Positions 16,740 to 25,052 are shown, counted from the stretch's first letter. The stretch is DNA of 64,000 nucleotides from CBDCYS01 sp965226245 (GCA_965226245.1 CBDDCL010000015.1:3906001-3970000), one strand, 5' to 3'. The notes: generated by a model from the sequence alone, not told the origin. Translations and numbers: made by a program.

Positions 16740-16771
16740 GCTGTCGCCTTCCGCCTAAAAATTGCGACAGC
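16740..16771. repeat. Hairpin GCTGTCGC...GCGACAGC, copy 1
   Basis: Perfect 8-bp stem with loop CTTCCGCCTAAAAATT. The same stem core and loop (CTTCCGCCTAAATATT) recur at 48953-48985, so this is a two-copy hairpin family in non-coding DNA. Confidence 0.6.
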
Positions 16772-16809
16772 TCAAAGCTTGCATTATTCCGTAACCCGTT
16801 TGTTTTACC

Positions 16810-16836
16810 GGGCCTCTTCTGGCCCCAGTTTGTTTG
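16810..16836 (+). terminator. Terminator-like hairpin at the transposon insertion point
   Basis: GGGCC-TCTTCT-GGCCC followed by CAGTTTGTTTG. The T-rich tail TTTGTTTG is exactly the 8-bp target duplicated by the transposon that starts at 16837, so the element landed at the tail of a terminator. Confidence 0.5.
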
Positions 16837-16854
16837 GGGAATTATAAGGAACGC

Positions 16855-16883
16855 TTGACAAATACCTCTCCCTTCGCTATACT
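16855..16883 (+). promoter_or_regulatory. Transposase promoter inside the left inverted repeat
   Basis: TTGACA (16855-16860, the last six bases of the inverted repeat), 17-bp spacer, TATACT (16878-16883). The start codon at 16890 begins 6 nt after the -10, so the mRNA should start at the ATG (leaderless). Confidence 0.8.
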
Positions 16884-16889
16884 GTTTAC

Positions 16890-17870
16890 ATGTCACAAAC
16901 AACACGGCAAGCTCCTGGAAAAGCCTTCAGAAACGGTGTCACCCTTATCCAACTGTTTGAAATGTTCCCTACGGAAGAGGTTGCCGCCAAGTGGTTTGAA
17001 CATCAACTGTGGAGCGGGGACCGTTGCTGTGGTCATTGCGGGAGCCTGAACACCAAGGCAACTGCCAACCGGAAACCGATGCCCTACTGGTGCAAGGACT
17101 GCCGTAGCTACTTCTCCGTGAGAACCGGCACGGCTCTTGCCCATACCAAGATCGCCCTCCGCAAATGGGCCATTGCCATCTACCTGGAACTTACCAGCCT
17201 CAAGAGCATCAGCAGTATGAAGCTCCATCGGGATATCGGCGTCAGCCAACCGGCCGCTTGGTTCATGCTGCACCGCATCCGGCAAGCGTGGTCCAAATCC
17301 GACAACGGAACTCCACTGGCCGGGCCGGTCGAGGTAGACGAGACCTACGTGGGCGGGAAGCGGCGCAATATGTCCAAGTCCAAGCGCAAGTATCTTGAAG
17401 GTCGTGGGCCGGTCGGCAAGGTTGCCGTGGTCGGCGTCAAGGACAGGGCCAGTAACCGTGTCCAGGCCGAGGTTGTACCCGACACAACGAGGGAAACCAT
17501 AAGCCGCTTCATCATGGAGAACGTTGAGCCTGGAGCCAGGATTTACACTGATGATGCCTCGGCGTATCAATCCCTCTCCAACCACGCAACCGTCAAGCAC
17601 AGTGTTTCCGAATACGTGCGCGGCCAGGTTCACACCAACGGGATTGAGAGCTTCTGGAGTACCCTGAAACGTGCGCATAAGGGAGTCTTCCATAAAATCA
17701 GTCCGAAGCATCTTGATCGCTATGTGAGGGAGTTTGCAGGGAAGCACAATCTCCGTCAGGCTGACACCGTGAAGCAGATGCGGCGGCTCGTTGTGAACCT
17801 GGTTGGGAAGCGGCTGAGTTACCGCGACCTGATTGCCGATAACGGCCTGCCTTCCGGCGCACGTTCATAA
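16890..17870 (+). CDS. IS1595-family transposase
   Basis: DDE-type transposase of 326 residues. An N-terminal zinc ribbon (CGHC ... WCKDC, about residues 49-72) precedes a helix-turn-helix region. The catalytic domain has VEVDETYVGG, RIYTDDASAY and VHTNGIESFWSTLKRA, giving Asp, Asp and the Asn/Glu pair of the family. It resembles the subgroup with passenger genes more than the ISSod11-like transposase at 39845. It has no ribosome-binding site and starts directly behind the -10 box. It converges with the methyltransferase gene, with 51 bp between the stops. It appears intact. Confidence 0.93.
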   Translation: MSQTTRQAPGKAFRNGVTLIQLFEMFPTEEVAAKWFEHQLWSGDRCCGHCGSLNTKATANRKPMPYWCKDCRSYFSVRTGTALAHTKIALRKWAIAIYLELTSLKSISSMKLHRDIGVSQPAAWFMLHRIRQAWSKSDNGTPLAGPVEVDETYVGGKRRNMSKSKRKYLEGRGPVGKVAVVGVKDRASNRVQAEVVPDTTRETISRFIMENVEPGARIYTDDASAYQSLSNHATVKHSVSEYVRGQVHTNGIESFWSTLKRAHKGVFHKISPKHLDRYVREFAGKHNLRQADTVKQMRRLVVNLVGKRLSYRDLIADNGLPSGARS

Positions 17871-17921
17871 GAGCGCGTACCAAGTCTTCCGGCGTTGCAT
17901 CTCCGTAGTCTGGTCGTTTTC

Positions 17922-19061
17922 TCATAACAGCCATCCAATCGGCTCGGCTCGCTTCACCCGCTCCTTTAGAAACTCGGCCTGAGACTTCGTTCCCTTCGAT
18001 GAGTTGCAGGCCCCACAAAGGAGCCACAGATTATCGACGTGATCCGTTCCGCCGTAAGCCCTGGGGACGATGTGATCCAAGGTTAGATTCCTCTTGTGGA
18101 ACATCACCATGCACCCGCCGCACTGCCCCGACTGCTTTCCGTAGAGTACATCCTTGTGTGCGGACGGGGGAGACAACTTCCCGAGGTCCGTCCGTTGCGG
18201 CTGGTCCGTTCTGTGGATCGGCTTGAAGTCGTGGAACAGGTTGATTTCCTTCCTGATGCGGACCTGGACTAGCTCGGCAGCCTTCTCGGAGATGTCAATG
18301 CCAAGCCACTGACGGCCATGACGCTCTGCCGCGACGCAAGCCGTGGCGCATCCACAGAACGGATCAAATACCGTGTCGCCCTCGTTGGAACTCGCCTTGA
18401 TGATGCGTTCGAGTAGAGCTAAGGGCTTCTGTGTGGGGTAGCCTACGCGCTCCTGAGCTTGGGAATTTATGGGTGGAATGTCATCCCACAAACTCCCTAT
18501 GGGACGCCCCTTCTCAATATCGCTAGGGCGTAGCTTCCTTCGTACCCCTCCGGTCTTGGTCCATGCGAGATTGCCGCTCTTGTCAATATCCTCTAGAGTT
18601 TCTAGCTTCACGCGCCATCCAGCAGGTCCGGGGGTGAATCCCTTATAGGTGTAGACGAGATTTGGCCGTTCACCCATGCTTCCTGAGCGAAGGATTGGGC
18701 CATCCGCGTAAGGTCCGTGTTCATCCTTGTAGGGATATTTATGGGTGGGAGAAGGCGTCTGGCGTCAGCGGCACTCGTATACTGTCTAGATTAAGGGTCG
18801 CCGTCTGATATCGGACGTAGTACAGAATCGTGTCCGTAAAAGGGCTAAAACGCCTCATATCGTGTTGCGATCCCTTGGGGTTCTTTGAACGCCACCAAAC
18901 TAGCTCATTCCGAAAGTTTGAAGCCCCGAAGATCGCATCCATAAGCGTCTTGAGATAGTGGCTTGCGGTGGGGTCGCAGTGAAGGTATATCGACCCTGTG
19001 GGCTTGAGTAGCCGTTTCATCTCATCGAGGCGTTGAGCCATCATCGATAGGTAAGAGGCCA
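17922..19061 (-). pseudogene. DNA methyltransferase-HNH fusion, 3' part (interrupted and frameshifted)
   Basis: C-terminal two thirds of a passenger methyltransferase. After the nested IS the frame continues with ASYLSMMAQRLDEMKRLLKP and GSIYLHCDPTASHYLK. Near 18735-18745 a frameshift (CACCCATAAATAT instead of CAC-AAA-TAT) interrupts it. The downstream frame gives YPTQKPLALLERI and DPFCGCATACVAAERHG (SAM motif I at the C-terminal side, hence beta-class N4/N6 order). A terminal HNH domain follows: CGGCMVMF, LDHIVPRAYGGTDHVDNLWL, LCGACNSSKG. Its 5' part is at 20905-21195. Together about 475 residues. The fusion of a methylase with an HNH nuclease suggests a compact modification or restriction activity carried as cargo. 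Confidence 0.85.
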
Positions 19062-19111
19062 ATGGGGTATTTAGTTGACTCCAGTAGCCACAATATGTTG
19101 TGGTTGGGGGC

Positions 19112-20089
19112 ATGAAGGAGGACTACCCCCGAAACCTCGTCGAGTTGGAAGCTCGATTCTCGACCGAGGAGGCGTGCCGGGAGTACCTGCTGAAGCTGCG
19201 CTGGCCGGAGGGGTTCGTGTGCCCGCGCTGTGGGATCCAGTCCTCATGGGCCAGCAAACGCAATCTGCTGCTCTGCGCCGACTGCGGTTACCAGGCCTCG
19301 GTGACGGCGGGCACGATTTTCCAGGACACCCGCAAGCCCTTGACGTTGTGGTTCCGGGCGGCTTGGTGGGTGACAACGCAAAAAGGCGGGGCCAGCGCGC
19401 TGGAGTTGCAGCGGGTCTTGGGTTTGGGTAGCTATGTAACCGCCTGGACCTGGCTGCACAAGTTCCGCCGCGCCATGGTGCGCCCCGGTCGCAATCGGCT
19501 GGTCGGCCGGGTGGAGGTGGACGAAACGTATGTGGGCGGAGTCGAAGAGGGCGTCCGAGGTCGCGAAATGGTTGGCAAAGCGTTAGTTGCGGTTGCTGCC
19601 GAGGAGGATGGGCGCGGTATGGGTCGCATCCGGCTCCGTCGGATCGCGGATGCCTCAGCGGCGAGCTTGGAAGCCTTTGTCGAAGAAGCTATCCAACCTG
19701 GCAGCCTCGTGCACACCGACGGCTGGGAAGGCTATGCGGGATTGGAGAACAAAGGATACCGCCATGAAGTCACCGTGCTGCGCGGGAAGCGGCAATCGGC
19801 GAGTAAGCTGCTGCCGAGAGTCCATCGTGTCGCCTCTCTGCTAAAGCGCTGGCTGTTGGGGACACCAGGGGGCTGTCAGTCACGAGTATTTGGACTACTA
19901 CCTGGACGAGTTCACGTTCCGCTTCAACCGGCGGACCTCACGGTCGCGCGGCAAACTTTTCTATCGCCTCCTCCAGCAGGCGGTGGTAAGACAATGGTGA
20001 GGCCAACGCACCCCCACCCCCAAGAAGTGGCTAGGCGGGGCCAGCGCGCTGGACGTTGCAGCGGGTCTTGGGTTTGGGTAGCTATGTAA
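19112..20089 (+). pseudogene. IS1595-type transposase, frameshifted copy
   Basis: Identical to the intact transposase at 39845-40792 through the zinc ribbon (CPRCG ... CADCG), the DDE residues VEVDETYVGG and HTDGWEGY, and up to LLKRWLLGT. There a 2-nt loss (GGGACACCAGG against GGGACCCACCAGG, near 19860) shifts the frame, so the C-terminal EYLDYYLDEFTFRF block is lost. The later part of the frame runs through scrambled IS fragments. Confidence 0.85.
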
Positions 20090-20289
20090 CCGCCTGGACC
20101 TGGCTGCACAAGTTCCGCCGCGCGCTGTGGGATCCATGGTGCTGCTCTGCGCCGACCGGGTGACGGCGGGCACGATTTTCCAGGACACCCGCGCACGTTG
20201 TGGTTCCGGGCGGTTGACAACGCAAAAAGGCGGGGCCAGCGCGCCGCTATGTAACCGCCTGGACCTGGCTGCACAAGTTCCGCCGCGCC

Positions 20290-20874
20290 ATGGTGCGCCC
20301 CGGTCGCAATCGGCTGGTCGGCCGGGTGGAGGTGGACGAAACGTATGTGGGCGGAGTCGAAGAGGGCGTCCGAGGTCGCGAAATGGTTGGCAAAGCGTTA
20401 GTTGCGGTTGCTGCCGAGGAGGATGGGCGCGGTATGGGTCGCATCCGGCTCCGTCGGATCGCGGATGCCTCAGCGGCGAGCTTGGAAGCCTTTGTCGAAG
20501 AAGCTATCCAACCTGGCAGCCTCGTGCACACCGACGGCTGGGAAGGCTATGCGGGATTGGAGAACAAAGGATACCGCCATGAAGTCACCGTGCTGCGCGG
20601 GAAGCGGCAATCGGCGAGTAAGCTGCTGCCGAGAGTCCATCGTGTCGCCTCTCTGCTAAAGCGCTGGCTGTTGGGGACCCACCAGGGGGCTGTCAGTCAC
20701 GAGTATTTGGACTACTACCTGGACGAGTTCACGTTCCGCTTCAACCGGCGGACCTCACGGTCGCGCGGCAAACTTTTCTATCGCCTCCTCCAGCAGGCGG
20801 TCGCCGCCGACCCTGCTCCCTATAAGACAATGGTCGAGGCCACCAGGGCCGGCACCCCCACCCCCAAGATGTAG
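20290..20874 (+). pseudogene. IS1595-type transposase, 3' fragment
   Basis: Encodes the C-terminal 194 residues of the same transposase, starting at MVRPGRNRLVGRVEVDETYV and running to the normal end GTPTPKM. The zinc ribbon and N-terminal half are missing. It is a duplicated 3' part inside the scrambled nested element and probably not functional alone. Confidence 0.85.
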
Positions 20875-20904
20875 TGGCTACTGGAGTCAACTAAATACCC
20901 CATC

Positions 20905-21195
20905 AGAGGCCATACTGTTTCCATGAACCAGCCGCGCTCCTTCGATGACGTGATACAGCACCGGGTTTTTGTCCCTTAGAAGGAGAATATAGAGCCGGTC
21001 CACGTCATCCAGGGTCCAGGTGTCCTTGAACGCGGCCCCAGCGGCCTCGCTCCCGATAGGTGCGGCGTAGTCCTGGTTCGAGTTGAAGGGCGGATCAAGA
21101 TAGATCAGGTCCACGGACTCGGAATTGAGGCCGCGCATGATCGGCAGGTTGTCCCCGGTCCAGATCGTGTGGTTCTTCCAGTTCGGAGCGGTCAT
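20905..21195 (-). pseudogene. DNA methyltransferase-HNH fusion, 5' part
   Basis: Start of the passenger methyltransferase: MTAPNWKNHTIWTGDNLPIM, then the catalytic motif IV as VDLIYLDPPFNSNQDY (DPPF), then the helix ending in VHGNSMA where the nested IS is inserted. ATG 21195 overlaps the stop of the upstream membrane-protein gene as ATGA, so the two passenger genes form an operon read from the right-hand inverted repeat. With the 3' part at 17922-19061 it reconstructs a beta-class methylase with an HNH tail. Confidence 0.85.
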
Positions 21196-21650
21196 TGTCG
21201 CCTCGATGCCCGATTCTTCTGCCAAATCTTCAGCCGACCCCGAACACAACCGTGGAATCGCAGCAGATCGGCACACCTTTGGGCCTTATACCTCAATGCT
21301 ACGTCCGTGTCGCTTCGGGTTCTCCCCATCCAAGTCTCGTATTTCTGATACAGAACCCTGTACCGGGCAGCTTCTTGTATGGTGAGCGGCACATCGTCTC
21401 TAGGATAGAGAATCCGGCCCCAAATCTCGACCAGATCATCAAGTTCCAGTATGTATTTCTTTGCGTTCTCCCGTAGTCGTCCGATCACACAGACGACGAC
21501 AAATGAAAATGTCAATATGCCAATTAACGGCAGCGAGGCCCTCAGTAGTTCCGGGACCATTTTTTCACACCCAAGAACTGTGATGACTGCCACAGTCGCA
21601 GATATAAGGGAAAGGACAATTGTGAGCCACTCCAGCCACTGAATCCGCAC
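21192..21650 (-). CDS. Small membrane protein, transposon passenger gene
   Basis: A 152-residue protein of unknown family. Two membrane helices are clear: WLTIVLSLISATVAVITVLG (residues about 8-27) and LPLIGILTFSFVVVCVIG (about 40-57). The rest is a soluble C-terminal domain of about 95 residues, rich in R, K, D and E, with YRVLYQKYETWMGRTRSDTD. The start is GTG 21650, exactly 6 nt after a -10 box in the element's right end, so translation is probably leaderless. It is the first gene of the operon with the methyltransferase-HNH fusion. A 2TM-plus-cytoplasmic-domain plan is common among immunity and effector proteins, but that is only an analogy. Confidence 0.75.
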   Translation of the reverse strand: MRIQWLEWLTIVLSLISATVAVITVLGCEKMVPELLRASLPLIGILTFSFVVVCVIGRLRENAKKYILELDDLVEIWGRILYPRDDVPLTIQEAARYRVLYQKYETWMGRTRSDTDVALRYKAQRCADLLRFHGCVRGRLKIWQKNRASRRQ

Positions 21651-21656
21651 GAACGC

Positions 21657-21685
21657 ATTCTACTCAATTCTCCTTTGCCTGTCAA
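21657..21685 (-). promoter_or_regulatory. Passenger-operon promoter inside the right inverted repeat
   Basis: On the minus strand: TTGACA (21685-21680, the last bases of the inverted repeat), 17-bp spacer, TAGAAT (21662-21657), then 6 nt to GTG 21650. Same geometry as the transposase promoter at the other end. Confidence 0.75.
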
Positions 21686-21820
21686 GCGTTCCTTATAATT
21701 CCCTTTGTTTGTCCGCGCCTGACCTGAGGGACTGGCGGTACCCCCAACTGATGCTGGCCGGTGGTGTATACTATGACCCTTCCAGGGCCAACCTGGAAAT
21801 CTTGAGGAGGAGGATCTCAA

Positions 21821-22018
21821 GTGGCTATCACTATCACGATTACTGCTGAAGAGCTGGGGCCGCAAGACCCAACCAAAGACAACTCGCCGCTGGATGCGGC
21901 TGCCGGACAATCATGTACCTACAACGGAGCGAGCTACTCTGATGGTGTATATATATGTACCTCGGGTCGTTCGCTGCAATGTGTTAATGGGGTTTGGCGG
22001 AAGAGAGGCACCTACTAG
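21821..22018 (+). CDS. Small three-cysteine protein (65 residues)
   Basis: GTG 21821 is preceded by an excellent ribosome-binding site (GAGGAGGAGG at 21804-21813), so this short frame is probably real. The N-terminal half is acidic and proline-containing (ITAEELGPQDPTKDNSPLDA). The second half is a compact cysteine unit: SCTYNGASYSDGVYIC, then SLQCVNGVWRKRGTY. The spacing C-Y-NG-xYS-G-...-C-NG-W resembles YnjH/DUF1496-like or secreted cysteine mini-domains. There is no signal peptide. A leader-core layout, as in a peptide natural product precursor, is conceivable, but no modification genes lie nearby. It lies just outside the transposon's right end. Confidence 0.6.
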   Translation: MAITITITAEELGPQDPTKDNSPLDAAAGQSCTYNGASYSDGVYICTSGRSLQCVNGVWRKRGTY

Positions 22019-22417
22019 CAGTTGCGGAGGCAGGTCCTCCAGCACCAGCATGTGTTGACACGAGGGTCCTCCCCGTCATCACCGCGCGTTGGAGGGGATT
22101 TGCTCTCTTGCCCCTAATCCGTCCGTAAGCGTTCGCAGGAAGGGGCACGGGGACCGAAAGACGGATCGAACGGTCTCGGGGAGAGGTTCGGATCGCGTGC
22201 AGCAGCCTCGCGTCGATGCCTTCCTTTGCGGCATCCCCAGACCGAATCCTCCCGACTACAGTGGCAGCTCGCTCCGACCCGTCACCTTCCCCCTTTAATC
22301 GCGACGCTTTCACAGCCGACCCTTCCTTAAGTTCTTTATTTCCTGTAAGATGCCCGTGTAAGATTGCGGCAGTGTGTCGCTATCCTAGAGAATTTACGGC
22401 AGCAGCCCCACGCCTCT
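22019..22417. other. Intergenic region, no gene recognised
   Basis: GC-rich stretch with a possible hairpin GGTCCTCC...GGAGG near 22030-22080. Frames on both strands here are unconvincing. Confidence 0.35.
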
Positions 22418-22872
22418 ATGCTCTACCAGTACAAGCGCGAACCTCTTACCGGAGATGAAGCAACCCGCTTGGCCAACGCCTGCAACCCCCCACGAAGAAA
22501 AACTCGTTGTCTGGGTCCTTCTCGACACCGGACTCCGGGTCTCCGAGCTTGCCAATCTCAAACGAGCTAATCTCGACTGGCAGACTCACCGCCTGATGAT
22601 CTACGGCAAGGGCGGACCCTTCGGCAGCAAATCCAAGCGCCGGGTCATTCCTTTGAGTGCCCGTATCCAGCCCCTCATCGAGGGCTACTTTGCATTACAC
22701 GAAACCTTCCGCTTCAGTGTTCGCACTATCCAGCGCATGCTAAAGCGTCTTGCTAACCGCGCACGCATCAGCCGCAAGGTCTCCCCTCACGTGCTGAGGC
22801 ACACCTTTGCCGTCACGGCAATCCAGAAAGGCATCTCCCTACCGGCGCTACAGCGCCTGCTGGGGCATGGGG
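22418..22872 (+). pseudogene. Tyrosine recombinase (XerC/D-like) remnant
   Basis: Fragment of a phage-type integrase. The first frame gives YQYKREPLTGDEATRLANAC; a run of C residues near 22483-22490 shifts into a second frame with LLDTGLRVSELANL (catalytic Arg I), MIYGKGGPFGSKSKRR (catalytic Lys region) and SPHVLRHTFAVTAIQKG (HxLRH). The frame leaves the family right after LQRLLGHG, before the catalytic tyrosine. The N-terminal core-binding domain is also missing. It is dead, probably the relic of an integrated element. Confidence 0.8.
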
Positions 22873-22884
22873 CCTGGGGTGGGC

Positions 22885-22913
22885 AAAAAAAGCCAGCCGT
22901 TCCCAACGGCTGG
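22885..22913 (-). terminator. Strong minus-strand terminator without a gene
   Basis: Perfect 9-bp stem CCAGCCGTT / AACGGCTGG with loop GGG (minus strand), followed by C and seven T. No minus-strand gene is recognised upstream of it (to the right), so it probably belongs to lost DNA. Confidence 0.6.
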
Positions 22914-23801
22914 TCCTTCCCAATCCGCGAAATCCCCCGTAACCTGCGAATCAGTCACGTAACTTTCAGATTTTTATTCCCTTTGATAACAACAACACCC
23001 TCTCTCCGGCGCCCGCAAACCCGCCCCCACCGGCTACCATGGAAGCAGAGAGAGAAAATCGCGGACTCTTCCAAGCGCCGTCGTCGTCGTGTCGGGACAC
23101 CGCGGCAAAGCAAGAAAGCATTCGCGTCACCAAAAAGCGATGCGAATCACCACTTTATGGCACGTAATAAGGCACAATCTGCCACGCTCAGAGGCCGGAG
23201 AGAAAGCGGACAATCATGAATAAGTCATTGATTCTTATACAGTTTACGGACAATCCTGCGATTCCGAGCCCGGCCGAAAGAACCCCAAAGCGCCCAAAAG
23301 TCTGCCATTCTCTGCCATTCTCTGCCAAATCCTTAGATAATCCATAGAAAACAAACCATTTACAAGAATGGTACACTCGGGGCGTTCAGGACAGGTAACT
23401 GCCAAGGGGCGATGCCAGAGACCCGTGGCCCCTCCCGGTAGCGGCAGGGCGAAGTTCGAAGCTCGGCTCCCTCGGCGAGTGTTTGCGAATCGACCGCGAA
23501 CCTTGGCGGTGCCGCAAACTGCTTCAAACAAGCATCGAGAGGAGTCTCGACGGGCACGCTGAAAGTGTGCGCGGCGTTGGCGATGGGTCACTTCACGGCG
23601 CGAACGCGGTGGTTCTCGCTGTCGCAAGCGAACACAAAAGGCCCCTCTTACATTTAACAAACCTTATGCAAGGGTTCTTCACAGCAGCGAGGGCTAACGT
23701 AATAGAGGTTACACTTGTTGCATCGCAGTTGGGGCACTGCTATCCTGTCTGCCTCAGGATGGCCAAAAAGGAAATCTTGGTTTACGAAACGGAGAACCAG
23801 A
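22914..23801. other. Long intergenic region with a short tandem repeat
   Basis: No supported gene in about 890 bp. At 23301-23327 the unit TCTGCCATTC occurs 2.7 times in tandem, a typical feature next to integrase-associated junctions. The stretch 23380-23660 is GC-rich and could contain highly decayed coding DNA, but no family is recognisable. The promoter of the enolase-superfamily gene should be near its right end. Confidence 0.4.
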
Positions 23802-25052
23802 ATGAGTATGAATCGACGCAGTTTTCTTCACAACTGGGGTATGGCAACGGCCGGCATTGGCGCCGGCATGACGGCTGCGCCGCGGCCAGCGGCCGGTGGA
23901 GCCCAAGATTCGAAGGCGCCGAAAATGAAAATAACCCGGGTCAAAACCATCTTGCTGGATAACATCCGCCCCTATATCGGGCATCGGAAGTGGCTGTTTA
24001 TCCAGCTCTTTACCGACGAAGGTATCGTTGGGTTGGGCGAGCGGCCCACGGGCGGGGTACTCAATCTGAAATCGCAGATCGAGCTACTCAACGACCTGTG
24101 CGAGCGGTTTGTTATCGGCCAGAGCCCGTTCGATATCGAGAAGATCTGGCAGAGCATGTACACCAGCTCTCACGACTATCGCCATCCGGGACTCTATTCC
24201 ATCCCGGCGTTCTCCGCCATCGAAATGGCCTGCTGGGACCTTGTCGGCAAGGCGACGAATCAGCCGATCTACAACTTGCTAGGCGGCCAGTACCACGACA
24301 AGCTGCGCGCCTATAGGTATATGAACACCCAGGGCGTGTGGGAGAACCCGGAACTGGCCGGCGAAAGGGCCATTGAGCTAGTGAAAGCAGGCAACACCGC
24401 CTGCAAGCTGGACCCGTTCCGGCCGATCACCGGCCCCCCTAAAGACTACTCGCTCAAATTTATCCGCCACGTCGCCAAGATCTTTCGGGCCATTCGTGAC
24501 GCCGTCGGCGATGAGCTGGAGATCGGGATCGGCGCCCATGGCCAGTTCAGTACGGCCGGGGCGATCCGCGTCGCGAGCATCCTCGAAGAATTCGATCCGT
24601 ACTGGTTCGAAGAGCCCGTGTCGCCGGAAAACGTGGATGAGATGGCCCGCGTGGCGGCCCACACGAGTATCCCCATCGCGACTGGCGAGCGCTTGGTGAC
24701 CAAGTTCGAGTTTAGGGAGGTGCTTGAAAAGCAGGCCGCGCAGATCATTCAGCTCGATGTCGGTCAGTGCGGCGGGATTCTGGAGTCCAAGAAAATCGCC
24801 GGTATGGCCGAAGCCCATTACGCGATGATCGCGCCACACATGTACTGCGGTCCGGTCGCCGCTGCCGCGGCGGTGCAGCTCGACACCTGCTCTCCCAACT
24901 TCCTCATTCAGGAATACAACACAAACGACCTCCACAGCGAGATATTCGTGGAGCCGATCAAGTTTGAAAACGGATTCATTACCCCGCCGGCGGGGCCTGG
25001 CTTGGGAATCGAGCTCAACGAAGAGGTCGTCAAGAGACAACTATCCGGCTGA
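23802..25052 (+). CDS. Tat-exported mandelate racemase/muconate lactonizing enzyme family protein
   Basis: Enolase-superfamily enzyme of 416 residues, probably a sugar-acid dehydratase or epimerase. It starts with a twin-arginine-type signal (MSMNRRSFLHNWGMATAG). The capping domain begins at MKITRVKTILLDN. Barrel residues include ACKLDPF, ELEIGIGAHGQFSTAGA, WFEEPVSPEN and IATGERLVT (metal-binding acids) and IAPHMYCGPV with the base histidine. GIGAHG stands where many relatives have a DxHG-type metal ligand. ATG 23802 is chosen because GGAG lies about 8 nt upstream; the frame up to 23715 has no export signal. It lies next to a sugar isomerase gene transcribed toward it. Confidence 0.85.
   Translation: MSMNRRSFLHNWGMATAGIGAGMTAAPRPAAGGAQDSKAPKMKITRVKTILLDNIRPYIGHRKWLFIQLFTDEGIVGLGERPTGGVLNLKSQIELLNDLCERFVIGQSPFDIEKIWQSMYTSSHDYRHPGLYSIPAFSAIEMACWDLVGKATNQPIYNLLGGQYHDKLRAYRYMNTQGVWENPELAGERAIELVKAGNTACKLDPFRPITGPPKDYSLKFIRHVAKIFRAIRDAVGDELEIGIGAHGQFSTAGAIRVASILEEFDPYWFEEPVSPENVDEMARVAAHTSIPIATGERLVTKFEFREVLEKQAAQIIQLDVGQCGGILESKKIAGMAEAHYAMIAPHMYCGPVAAAAAVQLDTCSPNFLIQEYNTNDLHSEIFVEPIKFENGFITPPAGPGLGIELNEEVVKRQLSG

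Larger units (their letters stand above)
19062..20903 (+). mobile_element. Nested ISSod11-like IS1595 element, internally scrambled
   Basis: The ends ATGGGGTATTTAGTTGACTC... and its inverse are identical to those of the intact 1027-bp copy at 39795-40821. The flanks carry the 8-bp duplication AGAGGCCA (19054-19061 and 20905-20912), with one extra C at 20904. At 1842 bp it is 0.8 kb too long: after about 19975 the sequence breaks into out-of-order fragments of the same IS (19975-20285) and then repeats its 3' two thirds. It splits the passenger methyltransferase. The scrambled core may be an assembly artefact. Confidence 0.85.
16837..21703 (+). mobile_element. IS1595-family transposon with passenger genes
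   Basis: The element is bounded by perfect 24-bp inverted repeats GGGAATTATAAGG..CTTGACA (16837-16860 and 21680-21703). It is flanked by the 8-bp direct repeat TTTGTTTG (16829-16836 and 21704-21711), the duplication length expected of the family. Inside are a DDE transposase on the plus strand, then on the minus strand a membrane-protein gene and a DNA methyltransferase-HNH fusion. The methyltransferase is broken by a nested, unrelated-end IS1595-type element (19062-20903). Without that insertion the element would be about 3.0 kb. IS1595 members with passenger genes, including methyltransferases, are known; this gene set and promoter layout is what stands out. Confidence 0.92.

Noticed and set aside
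16667..16858. Short hydrophobic frame between hicA and the transposon
   Set aside because: One membrane-like stretch is present, but the frame runs through a repeat hairpin and a terminator and into the transposon end, with no convincing ribosome-binding site.
23301..23327. TCTGCCATTC tandem repeat as a replication iteron
   Set aside because: Only 2.7 short units, no DnaA-like boxes or replication gene nearby.
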